A stretch of DNA of 64,000 bases from Solibacter sp039934035 (GTDB lineage: Bacteria; Acidobacteriota; Terriglobia; Bryobacterales; Bryobacteraceae). Shown here piece after piece: positions 36,601-44,914 of the stretch. The stretch covers positions 52,771-116,770 of the forward strand of contig JBDTMZ010000033.1 of assembly GCA_039934035.1 (NCBI GenBank), in the 5' to 3' direction. Below the pieces are notes generated by a model that saw nothing but the letters and a program-made list of their open reading frames with translations, made no database searches and was not told the origin of the DNA. How positions within the stretch are numbered: the first letter of the stretch is position 1; every line of letters starts with the position of its first letter. A program made the position numbers and the translations under genes.

Positions 36601-39600
36601 CGTCCTTCTCAAGCTCTTGGACTTCCACACAGTCCACGAATGGCGCGCACACGCTTACCGCGGTGGCCGCCGACGCGCTGGGGCAGAAGACCACCTCGGC
36701 CTCGGTTGTGGTTACCGTCGCCAACCCAACACTGCCGCCGACTGTCAGCATAGTCTCTCCAGGAGCCGGGGCGGTCTCCGGAACGACCACCCTGAGTGCC
36801 AACGCCAGCTCACCGCAGGGGATGGCCTCGGTCCAGTTCAAGGTCGATGGGGTGAATCTTGGCGCTGCCGTTCCCGGGGTCGGTCCGACATTCTCGAGCC
36901 CATGGAACACACTCCTTGCCCTGCCTGGCTCCCACACCTTGACCGCGCTGGCAACGGACACACTGGGTCTGCAAACGACCTCGGCGGGAGTCGCAGTCAC
37001 GGTCTCGAACGGAACCGTCGTAACGCCGTCCGCCGTCTTTGTAGGAGTCGACACAACGACCCAGGGCACCTGGAAGGGATCGTATGGCCAGGATGGCTAT
37101 ATCATTCCTAACGACTCGAATGTTCCTCCGGCCTACGCTACTGTTACCATAACTGGGGCCCAACCCTACACATGGTGGCCTTCCAGCACGGACCCCAGGG
37201 CACTGTTGAAAGGCGCGTCCTCAACGGACCGCATCGCATCGGCATACTACACGGGCACCACCCTAACCTTCGATATCAACCTCACGGACGGGAACGTTCA
37301 CCAGGTGGGATTCTACTGCATGGACCTGGAGACCACCAGCCGGTCGGAGACGATCTCGATTCTGAGTGCGGACACCAATGCGGTCTTAAGTATGCAACCC
37401 ATGTCGGGTTTTAACGGTGGTCAGTACGCAGTGTGGAACCTGCAGGGACATGTCCTCGTAAAAGTTGCGTACAAGGCCGGCCTGAATGCTGTCATCAGCG
37501 GTATCTTCTTCGGCTTTCAGCCGGGGCCTCCGACTATCAACCTGACCAGCCCCGCGGCGGGGACAGTTTCCGGCATCGTGAATCTGTCCGCTACCGCCTC
37601 CGCTCCCGGGGGCTTGACGTCCGTACAATTCAAGGTAGATGGCGCGAACTTGGGCGCCCCGGTCCTGGGCACGGGACCGTCATTCTCTACCCAGTGGGTC
37701 ACGACGCCGCAGATGAACGGCGCTCACACCCTGGGTGCAGTTGCGACTGATAAGCTGTCACAACAGGGCACCTCCGCGGCAGTCCAGGTCAACGTCTTCA
37801 ACCAGGGGCCGGCACTGGACGTATCGAACGCGAATGTGACTTTTTCCGCTGTGGCGCTGGGGTCCAATCCGACGGGCCAGAATGTGTCGATTTTGAACAC
37901 CGGCGGCGGCACTCTTAATTGGACCGCGAGCAAGTCGCAGAGTTGGGTGATTCTTTCCGCCGCGGCGGGAACAGGCCCGGCTAGCTTAGGCCTGTCGGTG
38001 AATGTTGCAGGCCTCGCCGCGGGAACCTACACCGATACTGTAACGATCGCTGCGGCAGGCGCCACGGGCTCGCCAAAAACGGTGACGATCACTCTGAATC
38101 TTGGAGTGGCACCGAATTTGACGCTCAGCGCAACTGCCCTCTCCTTCAACGGAACCGCAGGCGCGGCAAATCCAGCCGGGCAGAGCGTGAACATTACGAA
38201 TTCGGGTGGCGCAAGCCTCGTCTGGACAGCGGCGAAGACGCAATCCTGGCTGGGGCTTTCCCCCTCCGGAGGCACGGCGCCTTCCAGCCTTGGCATCACC
38301 GTGGACACGACGGGCCGTGCTGCTGGCACGTACAACGATACAATCACCGTGACCGGAACCGGCTCGACCGGCTCGCCTCAGACCATTAGCGTCACGCTGA
38401 CTCTTATCCCGCCTCCAAAACTCACGCTCTCGAGCACAAGCCTCTCTAGCAACGGCACTGCTGGCGCGGCGTCACCGCCGGCACAGAGTGTCAGCATCTC
38501 CAATACAGGAGGAGGAACACTAAGTTGGACTGCGGCGAAGACGCAGTCGTGGGTGTCGCTTTCAGATGTGGCAGGGACGGCACCTTCAAGCCTTGGCGTT
38601 TCAATTGACACTACCGGCTTGGCGGCGGGAACGTACCACGATACGCTCACGATCACAGCCCCTGGCGCGGTCTCTTCGCCGCAGACGGTAGCGATCACGC
38701 TTACCTTGATCCCGCCCCCCCATCTGACACTGAGCAGCCAGAACCTCACCTACTCCGCCACGGTGGGAGCCGCTAGCCCGGCCGGCCAAAACGTGACCAT
38801 TACGAACACCGGTGGCGGAACCCTCAGTTGGACAGCGGTCAAGACTCAGCCCTGGCTAACTGTGTCATCATCCGGTGGCACCGCGCCCTCGTCCCTTGGC
38901 ATTACTCTGAATACCGTTACTCTGAACGCGGGCACCTATACGGATACTGTCACCATCTCGGCGCCGGGCGCCGAGGCATCGCCGCAGAGCATCACAGTTA
39001 CTCTCACCATGATTCCGCCGCCGATTATCAGCCTCTCAACGACTGGTCTGAACCCCTCGGGAGCTGTGCTTGCCCCCAGCCCGACCGCGCAGAACATAAG
39101 TATCTCGAATGCAGGCGGCGGGACGTTGAACTGGACGGCCAGCAAGTCGCAATCGTGGCTGAGTTTGTCCCCCGGGTTAGGGACCGCCCCAGCGACTCTC
39201 GTGGTATCGTTTAATACCACCGCCCTCGCCGCCGGTACCTACACGGACGTCATCACCATTCAGGGGACAGGCGCCGTCAATTCGCCGCAGACAGTAGGCG
39301 TGACCCTGACAATGGCGCCACCCTCCCTGCCCGTAGCAAACTGGACCTTTGATACTGCGACTATTTCCAACCGCACCGTCCTCGATACTTCTGGGGACAA
39401 CATCACGGCCAACATATTAGGCACCGTTTCCACAGGCCCCGGCAAAGTGGGCCAAGCCCTGAACTTTGACGGCGCCTCCACCTATCTGACTGCCGGATCC
39501 GACGTCAGACTGGCTATGAAAGGTGACCTTACTTTGGCGACGTGGATTCGCACCACCAATCACACGCGCCAGGAGATCATCTTCGGTAAATACGATTACT

Positions 39601-41516
39601 CCGGTAGCGAGGACGGATATGTCTTCCAAGTGACCGCGGCAGGGTATCTGGCCCTTCACTTCGGCGGCAGCAACAACCCGAACTATCGGGATATGGCCGA
39701 CAACACGAACGCGATTAACGATGGGAACTGGCACCATGTGGCCTGTGTCATGCGACTCGGCCAGGACATCAGTTTTTATGTGGACGGGGGTTTGAGCTCC
39801 ATCTTCTACTTCACCACGTTTGGTGGCGGAATATCCGGGCCGATCGGGATCGGGGGGCCGGCCTCATTCCTCGGCAACCTGTTCACCGGCTCGATGGACG
39901 AGCTTCGAGTCTATGGCCGCGCGTTGAGTTCCCAGGATATCGGACAACTCTACGGTGATACGATCACTACCTCAGCCGGCGGCGAACGTTTGTACAACGG
40001 CATCGCGCTGCCCTTGAACTTTCCGCCCCCGACGCTGCCGACTCAGGTGCCACGGACGCCCTACTACCTCAAGAGTCCCCCGAGAGTCATCCCGATTGAC
40101 GTGGGACGCCAACTATTTGTCGACGACTTTCTGGTCGAACAGACTACCTTGCAACGCACCGTGCACCAGCCGGTCATGCGGTCCAGTCCGGTACTGGCGC
40201 CGGGCTCGCCGATTAGCGCTGGTGCGTGGTACGACCCAACAATTAATCGATACAAAATGTGGTATTACGACACCACACCAGACTACCGGTATGCTGTTTC
40301 GATCGACGGTATCAACTGGACACGCCCCACCTTCCCGGATGTATTGGTGCCGAACACCAATGAAGTAGTTGCCGGCGGAGACACAATTTGGCAGGACCTT
40401 CAGGAGCCCAACCCGGCTCGCCGCTACAAGTCCTTCCAAGTGGATCCGGGAGCCGCCAAGATCTATGTATATTTCTCGCCTGACGGCATTCACTGGGGCC
40501 CGCGACAGGACTACAACATCAAGTCCATATCGGACAGGACCTCGGTGTTCTGGAACCCGTTCCGTCGTGTTTGGGTGAACAGCGATCGTGGTGCGGCCGG
40601 TGTGGGCGCGACGTTGAACCGTCCCGGGTATAGCCCGCGAGTGAGGTTCTATTCGGAGAGCGCCGACCTCCTGAACTGGAATCCCGCCGATCCGGCCAAA
40701 ACCTTCTGGACAGGACCTGATGACCAGGACCTTCCATACTACGGCGCGGGCGGCGAGTTCCCGGAGTTGTACAACCTGGATTGCGTTGCCTACGAAAGCG
40801 TTCTGCTCGGCCTGTTCAGTTGGTTCCAGCCAGGGGCCGGGTACAAAGACTATGTACGCCCCGGTCCGGTCTTGGTGGAAATTGGAGCTGGCTTCAGCCG
40901 CGACGGCTTTAGCTGGATTCGTCCAAACCGGGGAACGGGCCCTTCCGGTGCATTCATCCCGGCCAGCAACGTGGCCGGAACGTGGAATGCGTACAATACG
41001 CAGTCCGTTGGCGGCGGGTTACTGGTGGTTGGAGACGAGCTCTGGTTCTATTTCTCCGCCCGGTCGGGAAAGAAGCCGGAGAACGGGGACTTTGCCACGG
41101 GACTCGCAACTCTGCGCCGCGATGGTTTCTATTCGATGGACGCAGGTTCCACCGAGGCGACTCTGACCACACGCCCAGTCCGGTTTACAGGCAATCACCT
41201 TTTCGTGAATGTCGATGACCCAAGCGGTCAGCTGCGAGTAGAAGTACTGGATGCCAACGGAAACGTGCTCGTGCCGTTCTCAAAGAGCAGCTCGAATCCG
41301 GTCGCGACGAATAAGACGCTTCAGGAAGTGACTTGGAACGGCGCCAATCTCGCGGCGCTGGCGGGACAAAGCGTCAAATTCAAGTTCTATTTGACCAATG
41401 GCCGGCTGTACTCGTTCTGGGTAACACCGAGTGCTCAAGGCGCAAGCAATGGCTACGTTGCGGCAGGCGGTCCGGGCTTTACAGGGGTCACGGATACCGT
41501 CGGCGGCATTCAGTAA
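33699..41516 (+). CDS. Giant modular secreted protein with C-terminal glycoside-hydrolase-like propeller
   Basis: A 2605-residue protein with a signal peptide (KLILLCITGISVQNGALAG). Order of modules: three units of one ~160-residue R module plus two ~93-residue Ig-like modules; a fourth R module with one Ig-like module; five BACON-like modules of ~98 residues; a LamG/concanavalin-type domain ('PVANWTFDT', 'VGQALNFDGAST', 'LATWIR', 'WHHVACV'); and a ~480-residue C-terminal part. That part has 'VGRQLFVDDFLVE', 'RYKMWYYDTTPDYRYAVS' and repeated 'SPDGIHW'-like blades, as in GH32/GH43-type beta-propellers. No membrane anchor or PEP-CTERM tail is visible. It is probably a surface or secreted glycan-binding enzyme. 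Catalytic acids cannot be assigned safely. Confidence 0.85.
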   Translation: MLRKLILLCITGISVQNGALAGNSAAFQGLDTTTKGNWKGAYGQDGYVIANDSNVLPQYATANSTGTTPYTWIASSTDPRALLKGSSATDRIASTFYSSSSFSFDINLTDGLPHRLAVYSLDLETNERKQTVSILDAGTNAVLNSQQLSGFHNGVYAVWNVQGHIILKVTYVSGLNGVLSGIFFGGGAPPGPPAPTVNLTSPVAGTVSGTVTLTANAASTVGLASVQFQLDGANLGSPVTGSGPLFSAPWDTTASTNGSHTLKAIAVDTLSQQTTSAGVTVSVANAVSPPVVNITAPSPGAASGLVTLSANASSSVGIASVQFRLDGVAVGSPVTGSGPVYSMSWNSAGAANGAHTLTALATDTLGQQTTSATVTVSVSNTGSTAAATFVKTDGVTKGTWKGTYGADGYIIANDSNIPPAYATVTSSGAPPYTWTPSSTDPRVLLKGASATDRIASAFYTSTNMTFDVTLTDGSPHQVALYCLDLETTTRAQTISILNASTNAVLDSRPMSGFNGGVYGVWNLQGHVLIRITFTGGLNAVVSGLFFGGSAAPPPPPTVSMTAPSGGTVSGTVSVAATAASAVGLASVQFQLDGTTLGAPVGGGGPNFTMQWNTSTATAGAHTLRAVATDTQGQSTPSASVNVVVANSVVLPTVSITSPPSGPVSGQISVTANAFSPSGIASVQFRLDGANLGQPVTGVGPTYSSQWATAGTADGPHALTAVATDTLGQQSTSSSVAVNVANGSTTQPSATFVGLDTTTKGNWKGSYGQDGYLIPNDSNLPPSYARIVPAGAAQYTWVASTTDPRGLLKGGSATDRIASTYYSGGSFSFDLDLSDGQLHRVALYLLDFDSTSRGETISILNAATNAVLGSQPMANFNGGVYAIWNLQGHVIIRITYTGGLNAVLSGLLFGGNGSAPPPPPTVSMTSPPPGALSGNVPLAASASAAAGMASVQFQLDGTNLGPAIAGVGPSFSSSWTSTQSTNGAHTLTAVAADALGQKTTSASVVVTVANPTLPPTVSIVSPGAGAVSGTTTLSANASSPQGMASVQFKVDGVNLGAAVPGVGPTFSSPWNTLLALPGSHTLTALATDTLGLQTTSAGVAVTVSNGTVVTPSAVFVGVDTTTQGTWKGSYGQDGYIIPNDSNVPPAYATVTITGAQPYTWWPSSTDPRALLKGASSTDRIASAYYTGTTLTFDINLTDGNVHQVGFYCMDLETTSRSETISILSADTNAVLSMQPMSGFNGGQYAVWNLQGHVLVKVAYKAGLNAVISGIFFGFQPGPPTINLTSPAAGTVSGIVNLSATASAPGGLTSVQFKVDGANLGAPVLGTGPSFSTQWVTTPQMNGAHTLGAVATDKLSQQGTSAAVQVNVFNQGPALDVSNANVTFSAVALGSNPTGQNVSILNTGGGTLNWTASKSQSWVILSAAAGTGPASLGLSVNVAGLAAGTYTDTVTIAAAGATGSPKTVTITLNLGVAPNLTLSATALSFNGTAGAANPAGQSVNITNSGGASLVWTAAKTQSWLGLSPSGGTAPSSLGITVDTTGRAAGTYNDTITVTGTGSTGSPQTISVTLTLIPPPKLTLSSTSLSSNGTAGAASPPAQSVSISNTGGGTLSWTAAKTQSWVSLSDVAGTAPSSLGVSIDTTGLAAGTYHDTLTITAPGAVSSPQTVAITLTLIPPPHLTLSSQNLTYSATVGAASPAGQNVTITNTGGGTLSWTAVKTQPWLTVSSSGGTAPSSLGITLNTVTLNAGTYTDTVTISAPGAEASPQSITVTLTMIPPPIISLSTTGLNPSGAVLAPSPTAQNISISNAGGGTLNWTASKSQSWLSLSPGLGTAPATLVVSFNTTALAAGTYTDVITIQGTGAVNSPQTVGVTLTMAPPSLPVANWTFDTATISNRTVLDTSGDNITANILGTVSTGPGKVGQALNFDGASTYLTAGSDVRLAMKGDLTLATWIRTTNHTRQEIIFGKYDYSGSEDGYVFQVTAAGYLALHFGGSNNPNYRDMADNTNAINDGNWHHVACVMRLGQDISFYVDGGLSSIFYFTTFGGGISGPIGIGGPASFLGNLFTGSMDELRVYGRALSSQDIGQLYGDTITTSAGGERLYNGIALPLNFPPPTLPTQVPRTPYYLKSPPRVIPIDVGRQLFVDDFLVEQTTLQRTVHQPVMRSSPVLAPGSPISAGAWYDPTINRYKMWYYDTTPDYRYAVSIDGINWTRPTFPDVLVPNTNEVVAGGDTIWQDLQEPNPARRYKSFQVDPGAAKIYVYFSPDGIHWGPRQDYNIKSISDRTSVFWNPFRRVWVNSDRGAAGVGATLNRPGYSPRVRFYSESADLLNWNPADPAKTFWTGPDDQDLPYYGAGGEFPELYNLDCVAYESVLLGLFSWFQPGAGYKDYVRPGPVLVEIGAGFSRDGFSWIRPNRGTGPSGAFIPASNVAGTWNAYNTQSVGGGLLVVGDELWFYFSARSGKKPENGDFATGLATLRRDGFYSMDAGSTEATLTTRPVRFTGNHLFVNVDDPSGQLRVEVLDANGNVLVPFSKSSSNPVATNKTLQEVTWNGANLAALAGQSVKFKFYLTNGRLYSFWVTPSAQGASNGYVAAGGPGFTGVTDTVGGIQ
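33771..37800 (+). repeat. Four copies of a ~160-residue R module interleaved with seven Ig-like modules
   Basis: R copies lie at about 33771-34258, 34855-35344, 35940-36432 and 37028-37513. Each begins with a variant of 'TTKGNWKGSYGQDGYLIPND', continues with 'DPR.LLKG.S.TDRIAS', then 'HQVALYCLDLE', and closes with 'GVYAVWNLQGHV' and 'GLNAV.SG.FFGG'. The sequence suggests a jelly-roll-like beta-sandwich, but I do not recognise the family. Ig-like modules between them start with 'V.LTSP..G.VSG.V.L.A.A' and contain 'VQFQLDG..LG'. The copies are similar but not identical at DNA level, so this is old internal duplication rather than recent slippage. Confidence 0.85.
37810..39318 (+). repeat. Five tandem BACON-like modules
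   Basis: Five consecutive modules of ~98 residues (about 37810-38105, 38115-38405, 38415-38710, 38720-39010, 39020-39318). Each has 'AGQNV.ITNTGGGTL.WTA', 'QSW...SPS.GTAPSSLG' and 'AGTYTDT.TI.A.GA..SPQ'. The W-containing strand followed by the 'G..P..L..........G.Y....' pattern fits the BACON family of carbohydrate- or mucin-associated modules. They probably act as a stalk between the R/Ig region and the LamG plus propeller region. Confidence 0.8.
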
Positions 41517-41664
41517 TAGGACTGTTCGCCTCCGGCGCTGGTACTCGCTACCGGTCCAATGGACGCAGTGCTCTTGTGTCGGACCTGCCTGACGGGTTAA
41601 AGTCGCTCAACGGTCGTTTATTGGGATGCTGGGTACCATCTGATGTGATGGGCCCGTTACGCCT

Positions 41665-43071
41665 ATGAGTCTCGGAACAGATCTGTACAAACGATTGCCG
41701 GTTTGGGTGCAGCACGGCGCCGTCAGCGCCTATGGCGCGTATTGGCATTGGCTGCGCTTCGGCGGAGGGTACCGCCAGGAGCTGGAAGGGTATTTGGAAC
41801 GCGAGCGCTTTGAGCCTTCCGACTGGGCACGGTGGCAACATGCCCGCGTTTCCAAACTGCTGCAGTTGGCGGCCACGAACATACCGTACTATCGGCGCAC
41901 GTGGACTGCCGGGCAGGTGAAGGCGGCATTCGCGGGAGAGTTACGGGAACTCCCCCTGCTTGACAAGGAACCGATTCGCGCCGCTCCGTCGGAGTTCCTG
42001 CGTGACGATTGGGCCCCGCGGCCCCGGTTCGGCTATCACACCAGCGGTTCGACTGGTACTCCGATTCGAAGCGAATGGAGTCTTCAGGAGATCCGTAGTT
42101 CGCTAGCCTTGCGGGAAGCGAGGTCGGCCCGCTGGGCTGGAGTCTCGTTTTCGCTTCCACGCGCCACCTTTTCGGGCCGCATGGTGGAACCCGATCCGAA
42201 CAGCAGGGGACCCTTCTATCGCTACAATCTTGCCGAGCGGCAGGTATACCTGTCCCCCTTCCACTTGCGGCCCGACACGGCCCGCTCGTACGTGGAAGCG
42301 CTTCGCAGGCACGGAATTCAGTGGCTCACCGGGTATGCGGTCTCTTACTACCTCCTGGCCAGGATGATTCAGGAGCAGCGCCTCAAGGTCCCGCCCTTAC
42401 GAGCAATCGTAACTACCAGCGAAAAAGTCACTTCAGCGATGCGGCAAGTGATGGAGGACGCCTATCAGGCGAAGGTCTATGAGGAATACAGCACCGTGGA
42501 GAGCGCGCTGTTTGCGAGCGCATGCTCACACGGGCGCCTTCATGTCAGTCCCGACGCCGGCATCGTCGAGATTGTGCGTCCGGACGGAACGCCTTGTGAA
42601 CCGGGCGAAGCTGGCGAGGTGGTCGCCACCTGCCTGCTCCGCTGGTACCAGATCTTCATTCGTTACCGCCTTGGAGATGTCGCGTCCTGGTCTCCAGACC
42701 CTTGTCCATGCGGCCTTGCGATGCCCGTGATCCAGGAAGTGCTGGGTCGGGTCGAGGATGTCGTGGTCGGTCCCGATGGACGGCAACTGGTCCGTTTTCA
42801 TGGCATCTTCGTCGACCAGCCGCACATTCGCGAAGGTCAGATTATCCAGGAGGGGTTGAATCTGATTCGCGTGAAAGTCGTCGCGACGGATGGCTTCGGT
42901 GGTCCGGACGTCACGGACGTCGTGCGCAGGGTCCAGCAGCGCCTCGGACCCGGAGTGAATGTGAAAGTGGAGCGCGTTGAGTCGATTCCGCGATCGAAGT
43001 CGGGGAAGTTCCAGGCGGTGATCAGTTTACTGCCCAAACGCGAAGCGGAACGGGTGGGCGTCCGTCTGTGA
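41665..43071 (+). CDS. CapK/PaaK-like adenylate-forming protein
   Basis: A 468-residue member of the phenylacetate-CoA ligase-like (PaaK/CapK) group found in many capsule loci. The N-terminus has 'LLQLAATNIPYYRRTW'. The ATP-binding motif is 'YHTSGSTGTPIRSEW', then 'VTTSEKVTSAMRQVME', 'YEEYSTVESA' and the C-terminal 'LVRFHGIFVDQPHIREGQII', ending with 'IPRSKSGKFQAVIS'. It would activate a carboxylic acid for transfer to a sugar, although the substrate is unknown. A 148-bp gap separates it from the giant gene; it begins the second biosynthetic operon. Confidence 0.85.
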   Translation: MSLGTDLYKRLPVWVQHGAVSAYGAYWHWLRFGGGYRQELEGYLERERFEPSDWARWQHARVSKLLQLAATNIPYYRRTWTAGQVKAAFAGELRELPLLDKEPIRAAPSEFLRDDWAPRPRFGYHTSGSTGTPIRSEWSLQEIRSSLALREARSARWAGVSFSLPRATFSGRMVEPDPNSRGPFYRYNLAERQVYLSPFHLRPDTARSYVEALRRHGIQWLTGYAVSYYLLARMIQEQRLKVPPLRAIVTTSEKVTSAMRQVMEDAYQAKVYEEYSTVESALFASACSHGRLHVSPDAGIVEIVRPDGTPCEPGEAGEVVATCLLRWYQIFIRYRLGDVASWSPDPCPCGLAMPVIQEVLGRVEDVVVGPDGRQLVRFHGIFVDQPHIREGQIIQEGLNLIRVKVVATDGFGGPDVTDVVRRVQQRLGPGVNVKVERVESIPRSKSGKFQAVISLLPKREAERVGVRL

Positions 43072-43096
43072 CTCGGCGCGACGAAATGGTATAGGC

Positions 43097-44914
43097 ATGC
43101 AAGCAGTTCGCGAAATTCAATCCGGGATGGCTCCGTGGGAATACCCGGGGAATAATAGGCGCGGCCGGGGATCGATCCGGATCGCGTTCTGGGCGTTCGC
43201 GATCCTAGCGGGAGCCTTGCAAGGCTGGGTGCTGCGTCACACGATTCAGACTGACGGAATCTCCTACCTCGATATCAGCGATGCGGTGATGCGGGGCGAT
43301 TGGAGCGGCGCCGTCAACGGCTATTGGAGTCCGTTATATCCGCTCTTGCTGGCTGTCGGCCGCTCGATTATCACGCCTGCCCCCCAATCGGAGTTTGCCG
43401 TTCTTCATTTGGTGAACTTCGCGATCTATCTGTTTGCGCTCACCGCTTTTGAATTCCTCCTGCGTAGCATCCTTGCCTGCCGCGGCAGGTTTCGGAAACT
43501 GCCTGACTGGCTGTTGCTGATCGCCGGCTACTGCCTGTTCTGCTGGACTTCGCTCGATCTGATCACTGTGGGCGTCAGCTCGCCGGACATGGCTGTAGCC
43601 GCCTTTGTTTTTCTGGCCGCCGCTTGCCTGGTGCGGATTGCGGCTGGTTCGGCACGCTGGACGACCTTCTTTGGATTGGGCCTGGCGCTTGGACTCGGCT
43701 ACCTTTCGAAGGCAGTGGTGTTTCCTATCGCTTTCCTCTTTCTTGCCGTGGCGGCGATCGCGGTATGGCGGCTGCGCGAAAGGATGACCGGCCTGGCGGT
43801 CGCGGCAGCTGCGTTCGTTGTGGTCTGCTCTGCGTTCGTCATTCCTCTCTCGCTCCAAAAAGGACGGTTCACTTTCGGCGACACCGGCAAGTTGAACTAC
43901 TGCTGGTATGTGGATGGGGCAGCGTATCGCCATTGGCAGGGGCAGCCGTTGGGGCCAGAGTTGGGACCGGCTCCGAAGTGGACGGCGGGCCCGGTGTCGT
44001 CTGGTGTTCCGGCTCATCCCACGCGGATGACGCTGGAGGCGCCACCAGTCTATGAGTTCAACGGCCCGGTTGGCGGCACATACCCCGTCTGGTTCGATCC
44101 GTCTTATTGGAACGAAGGCATCCGCCCGCGATTTGACCTGCGACAGCAGCTTCGGAAGATTGTCATCAATGGCAAATTCCTTTATTCCGTCCTGGCGAAT
44201 CCCCATCTGATTCAGCTCTACCAGGAAAAACGCCTCTCCCGCTTTTTCTCGCCGCTCTTTCTTGGCATTCTGGCGTTTCTCTCCTATTGGTCAATCCGCG
44301 CCGGGGCCGGGTGGGGAGGCGGGGTCAATTCATGGATACTGATGGCGCCATCGGCCGCGGCGATCGCAATATACGCGCTGGTCTACGCGGAACCCAGGCA
44401 CCTGGCGCCGTTCGTCCTCCTTTTATACCTTGGAGGCGTACTCGCATTGCAGATTCCGGACAGCGCCGCCTCCCGGCGCGTGGCAGGCCGGGCGGCGGCG
44501 GTGATGATTGCGGTCTTCGTGCTTACAGTGGTCGTGTCGATTGGCCGCATCGCGGCTGATGGATCGCCGCAAGTTGGCGACTGGCAAGTAGTCGAAGGTC
44601 TGCGGCAGGCGGGCATCGCGCCCGGCATCAAGGTTGCCACGCTCGAGTACGCCAATCATGCCAACGTGAAGTGGATGCGACTGGCGCGCGCGAAAGCAGT
44701 CGCCGAAATCTATACCACCACCTTCGATCCCTCGGAGCGGGAGTTTTGGTCGGCGGACGAGGTAACGCGTGCACGAGTACTGGAAACATTCTTGCGCGCC
44801 GGGGCGGAAATTGTGGTTTCCACGGGAGTTCCCCCGGATCAACCCATACCGCCGGGTTGGCACCGGATTGGCAAAACCGGCTATTTCATGCTGCGGTTGA
44901 CTCGAACCCCATGA
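43097..44914 (+). CDS. Polytopic GT-C-type glycosyltransferase-like membrane protein
   Basis: A 605-residue protein with about ten hydrophobic segments. The first extracytoplasmic loop contains 'HTIQTDGISYLDISDAVMRG', where an acidic residue follows the first membrane helix as in GT-C enzymes, and 'SPLYPLLLAVGRS' is typical of the RgtA-D/ArnT/GT39-like group. A large loop (residues ~255-360) and a soluble C-terminal part follow. Such enzymes use polyprenyl-phosphate sugars in the periplasm. The next gene encodes a second GT-C-like protein, ATGA-coupled at 44911, and a polyprenyl-phosphate-sugar-synthase-like GT2 follows at 47750. Confidence 0.78.
   Translation: MQAVREIQSGMAPWEYPGNNRRGRGSIRIAFWAFAILAGALQGWVLRHTIQTDGISYLDISDAVMRGDWSGAVNGYWSPLYPLLLAVGRSIITPAPQSEFAVLHLVNFAIYLFALTAFEFLLRSILACRGRFRKLPDWLLLIAGYCLFCWTSLDLITVGVSSPDMAVAAFVFLAAACLVRIAAGSARWTTFFGLGLALGLGYLSKAVVFPIAFLFLAVAAIAVWRLRERMTGLAVAAAAFVVVCSAFVIPLSLQKGRFTFGDTGKLNYCWYVDGAAYRHWQGQPLGPELGPAPKWTAGPVSSGVPAHPTRMTLEAPPVYEFNGPVGGTYPVWFDPSYWNEGIRPRFDLRQQLRKIVINGKFLYSVLANPHLIQLYQEKRLSRFFSPLFLGILAFLSYWSIRAGAGWGGGVNSWILMAPSAAAIAIYALVYAEPRHLAPFVLLLYLGGVLALQIPDSAASRRVAGRAAAVMIAVFVLTVVVSIGRIAADGSPQVGDWQVVEGLRQAGIAPGIKVATLEYANHANVKWMRLARAKAVAEIYTTTFDPSEREFWSADEVTRARVLETFLRAGAEIVVSTGVPPDQPIPPGWHRIGKTGYFMLRLTRTP

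Noticed and set aside
34208..39481. Many minus-strand open frames of 60-230 codons across the giant gene
   Set aside because: They are antisense shadows of the high-GC repeat modules; they recur at the same place in each repeat.
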